64,000 nucleotides of DNA, from positions 72,949-136,948 of the forward strand of contig DATCDR010000036.1 of NCBI GenBank assembly GCA_036510575.1. The letters are read 5' to 3'. Of this stretch, positions 62,240-64,000 are shown in pieces. The first letter of the stretch is position 1, and each line of letters begins with the position of its first letter. The stretch comes from DATCDR01 sp036510575. Its GTDB lineage: Bacteria > Actinomycetota > Acidimicrobiia > Acidimicrobiales > Bog-793. Under the pieces are notes generated by a model. That model made no database searches. It was not told the DNA's origin and was given only the letters and a program-made list of their open reading frames with translations. The translations under genes and the position numbers were made by a program.

Positions 62240-62785
62240 CTACCGAGCGGCGACGAGCAGACCTGAGGGCGTCGCGTTGTTGCCGTTCGCGACGGCGATT
62301 GCCTGGGCGAGCGCCGCCATCATCAAGGTCGATCGCGCTTGGTTGAGGTCCATCACCGCGAGGGCAGCCACCTTCGGATCGATGCGCCCGGCGTCGCGCT
62401 GGATGAGCACGGCCTGTGCGAGATCGAGGCGATGGCTTGGCGTGTCGACGAGCGCGACAGCCTGCTCGAGAATCTCATCGAGGTCCTCGTAGTCGCCCTC
62501 GTCGAAGGCCGAACGGGCTCGACCGATTTCCGGTGTTTCGAGCACAGGAAGCGCGAGGTGCAAAGAGACGTCGAGCTCAGGGAGACGGATCACCTCGAAG
62601 AGGAGGTCTTCGTACTCCTCGCGATCACTGACGTCGCGGAGCGCGCCAACGACCTCGAAGCGCATCCTCGACAGAACCGCCCGCGGTGAGCTCGCTGCGA
62701 CACCGTCCCCGGTTCCGAGACAGCACCGCTTCGCCTTAAGGCCGCTCCCGCAGGAGCAGGGTTCGTTCCGTCCCACTTTCGCCAT
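62240..62785 (-). CDS. SEC-C zinc-motif protein of unknown function
   Basis: The ATG at 62785 is preceded by GGAGG at 6 nt spacing, giving 181 residues; the frame opens at 62896. It begins MAKVGRNEPCSCGSGLKAKR, with CC following, the SEC-C metal-binding motif, here at the N-terminus. The rest is helical: VSDREEYEDLLFEVIRLPEL and SAFDEGDYEDLDEILEQAV. SEC-C motifs occur at the end of SecA and in many small cytoplasmic proteins of unknown role. It is divergent from the transposase gene, and the island context suggests an accessory function. Confidence 0.85.
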   Translation of the reverse strand: MAKVGRNEPCSCGSGLKAKRCCLGTGDGVAASSPRAVLSRMRFEVVGALRDVSDREEYEDLLFEVIRLPELDVSLHLALPVLETPEIGRARSAFDEGDYEDLDEILEQAVALVDTPSHRLDLAQAVLIQRDAGRIDPKVAALAVMDLNQARSTLMMAALAQAIAVANGNNATPSGLLVAAR

Positions 62786-62910
62786 TGCACAACCTCCTGT
62801 CCGAATCGTTGCTCGGCCGGAGCGGGAGGTGGTGGATGGATCCACCAGTCGTCGGGGAGGTCCGGACAACATCCGGTTGCGATTCCAACCCGACAACTGA
62901 TGGAGGTCTC

Positions 62911-63765
62911 ATGCTCGCGCTCAGCGCTGGTGTTATCGATGCCGTTTGGGTGGCATTCGCCGCTCATCTGCCCGAACGACCCGAAAAGCCACACCCGCTT
63001 GGCTGTCATCGGCCGAGGGTCTCCGACCGAGCGTGTTTCGAGGCGATCGTGTTCCGGCTCGTCACCGGGTGCTCCTGGGACGTCGCGGGGCGACTCGGCA
63101 AGGCCTCGGAGACGACACTTCGCCGCCGCCGGGACGAGTGGCTGGCAGCTGGGGTCTTCGAGCTCCTCGTCACTGAAGCGCTCTCTGGTTATGACCGCAT
63201 CATCGGGATCGATCTTTCCGAGGTCGCCGTCGATGGATCGATCCACAAGGCGCCCTGTGGTGGAGAGGGAACCGGGCCGAGCCCGGTCGACCGGGGCAAG
63301 ACCGGCTGGAAGTGGTCGATCGCGACCGACAAGAACGGTGTCCCTATCGGTTGGGTGACCGACGGCGCGAACCGCAACGACTGCGTGTTGCTCCCACCGA
63401 CGCTCGACGACGTCGCGAGTCGCGGGCTCCTCGGTGAGATCGAGACGCTCCATCTCGACCGGGGATACGACAACGGCGTCGTCCGACGCGAGGTCGAAGA
63501 CGCCGGCATCACCGATCTCGTCTGTGCGAAACCGCGCCGAGCGGGAACCACTCCGGGAAAACAACGAGCGACAAAGGCGGTCCCGCTCGGATTGCGTTGG
63601 CCTGTCGAACGCACGAACTCGTGGCTTTCGAACTTCGGTCAGCTCCGGCGGTCAACGGACCGGTTCGTCGCTCAGCGCCTCGCTGCGTTGGCGCTTGCGA
63701 TCACCCTCATCATCACCGTGAAGCTTGTGAAGTGGCAGAAACGGTGGTCACCGACGCTCGCCTAA
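62911..63765 (+). CDS. IS5-family transposase
   Basis: From the ATG at 62911, with GGAGG upstream, the product has 284 residues. It has an N-terminal helical part (VSDRACFEAIVFRLVTGCSWDVA, shown in part), the catalytic segments DLSEVAVDGSIHKAP and GGEGTGPSPVDRGKTGWKW, LHLDRGYD and RWPVERTNSWLSNFGQLRRS, giving the D-D-E triad of the IS5/IS427-type DDE fold. It is apparently intact in one frame, so it may be active. Terminal inverted repeats could not be found by eye. The open frame continues upstream to 62785. Confidence 0.9.
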   Translation: MLALSAGVIDAVWVAFAAHLPERPEKPHPLGCHRPRVSDRACFEAIVFRLVTGCSWDVAGRLGKASETTLRRRRDEWLAAGVFELLVTEALSGYDRIIGIDLSEVAVDGSIHKAPCGGEGTGPSPVDRGKTGWKWSIATDKNGVPIGWVTDGANRNDCVLLPPTLDDVASRGLLGEIETLHLDRGYDNGVVRREVEDAGITDLVCAKPRRAGTTPGKQRATKAVPLGLRWPVERTNSWLSNFGQLRRSTDRFVAQRLAALALAITLIITVKLVKWQKRWSPTLA

Positions 63766-63954
63766 TGCCGGGCGCTCTTAACCTCTTCGATCGCAGGCTC
63801 AGAGGAGTCTCGCTTGTGCCTGCCGTCGCCATTGTCCATCCCGCTGTCCATCCACTGACCGTTATCCGGTCGATCGCATACCCACTAGTAGGATCTGCAC
63901 CGGACCTGAGCTGCCACTTAGGACATGCGACCTCAGACGATCGGTCGGAGCGCT
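63766..63954. other. Right end of element, no gene
   Basis: About 190 bases between the transposase stop and the tRNA-Glu 3' copy. It contains the paired TGTCCATC motif and no gene. Confidence 0.5.
63833..63853 (+). repeat. Paired TGTCCATC motif, right end of element
   Basis: TGTCCATCC at 63833-63841 and again at 63845-63853, a direct repeat with 12-base spacing. It mirrors the left pair at 58417-58436. Confidence 0.5.
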
Positions 63955-63994
63955 CTCTCAAGGTGGAAGCACGGTTCGAATCCCGTTGGGCTGC
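63955..63994 (+). repeat. attR-like copy: 3' half of tRNA-Glu
   Basis: This repeats 58315-58356 from the anticodon loop through the discriminator, missing one G in the T-arm and one in the acceptor strand. It would not fold as a full tRNA because the 5' half is absent. Confidence 0.75.
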
Positions 63995-64000
63995 CACTGC

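Larger units (their letters stand above)
58357..63994. mobile_element. Decayed integrative element at tRNA-Glu
   Basis: The segment of about 5.6 kb is bounded by a tRNA-Glu 3' half at each end, with an integrase remnant next to the tRNA gene, and paired TGTCCATC motifs near both ends. Cargo: a TMEM175-like channel, a Rieske oxygenase, a broken DUF4326 gene, a SEC-C protein and an IS5-type transposase. The integrase has lost its catalytic domain, so the element cannot excise itself. The right repeat has two base deletions. It may also have been shortened by internal deletion. Confidence 0.65.

Noticed and set aside
62785..63900. Terminal inverted repeats bounding the IS5-type transposase
   Set aside because: No convincing inverted repeat or target duplication could be found by eye, so element ends are not reported.
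63901..63994. A complete second tRNA-Glu gene at the right end
   Set aside because: Only the anticodon loop to the 3' end is present, with two base deletions; the 5' acceptor and D-arm are absent at the right spacing.
1..64000. CRISPR array, replication origin or riboswitch
   Set aside because: No regularly spaced repeats, DnaA-box clusters or known riboswitch consensus were noticed in any gap.

Overview
The window is a GC-rich, gene-dense piece of a bacterial chromosome, most likely an actinobacterium and probably close to the Acidimicrobiia. The support is the lepA/hrcA/dnaJ/rsmE/hemW/HIT/phoH/ybeY/era gene order with rpsT divergent from lepA, a BldC-like small regulator, a type II glutamine synthetase, an MpaB-family (DUF2236) protein, and many GTG/TTG starts with 1-8 nt gene overlaps. 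The exact lineage cannot be fixed from sequence alone.

Region 1 (about 1-36 kb) is a surface-glycan locus. It has precursor genes: ugd and a UDP-xylose-synthase-like gene for UDP-glucuronate/UDP-xylose, and rfbF, rfbG, a sugar C-methyltransferase and a 3,5-epimerase for a CDP-linked, probably C-methylated 6-deoxysugar. It has GT2 and GT4 glycosyltransferases, five large polytopic membrane proteins of GT-C type, several SAM methyltransferases, and a DMT-family membrane protein. Two paralogous modules each pair a coiled-coil methyltransferase with a GT4 enzyme (11.5-14.1 kb and 29.5-33.2 kb). They suggest chain termination or length control of the polymer. The locus has been rearranged: a decayed copy of rfbF/rfbG and of the DMT gene lies at 16.1-18.0 kb, and there is an IS21-type transposase scrap and a probable GT2 scrap.

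Region 2 (about 35-42.7 kb) is mixed metabolism: a CitE/HpcH-type lyase, a DUF885-like metallohydrolase, a secreted NlpC/P60 hydrolase, IPP isomerase, type II glutamine synthetase with a strong terminator, and a fumarylacetoacetate hydrolase-family enzyme.

Region 3 (42.7-54.0 kb, minus strand) is a compact housekeeping run: lepA, an MpaB-like gene, hrcA, dnaJ, rsmE, hemW, a BldC-like regulator, a HIT hydrolase, phoH, ybeY, a CorC/HlyC-type gene and era. A CIRCE-like operator lies just upstream of hrcA. Divergently come rpsT and, further on, a GH18-like protein, a small ferredoxin overlapping gltX, a YdcF-like protein, tRNA-Gln(CUG) and tRNA-Glu(CUC).

Region 4 (58.36-63.99 kb) looks like a decayed integrative element inserted at the 3' end of tRNA-Glu. 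The tRNA 3' half is repeated at the right edge, an integrase remnant sits next to the tRNA, and paired TGTCCATC motifs lie inside both ends. Cargo is a TMEM175-like channel, a Rieske oxygenase, a DUF4326 gene broken by an in-frame amber codon, a SEC-C protein and an IS5-type transposase.
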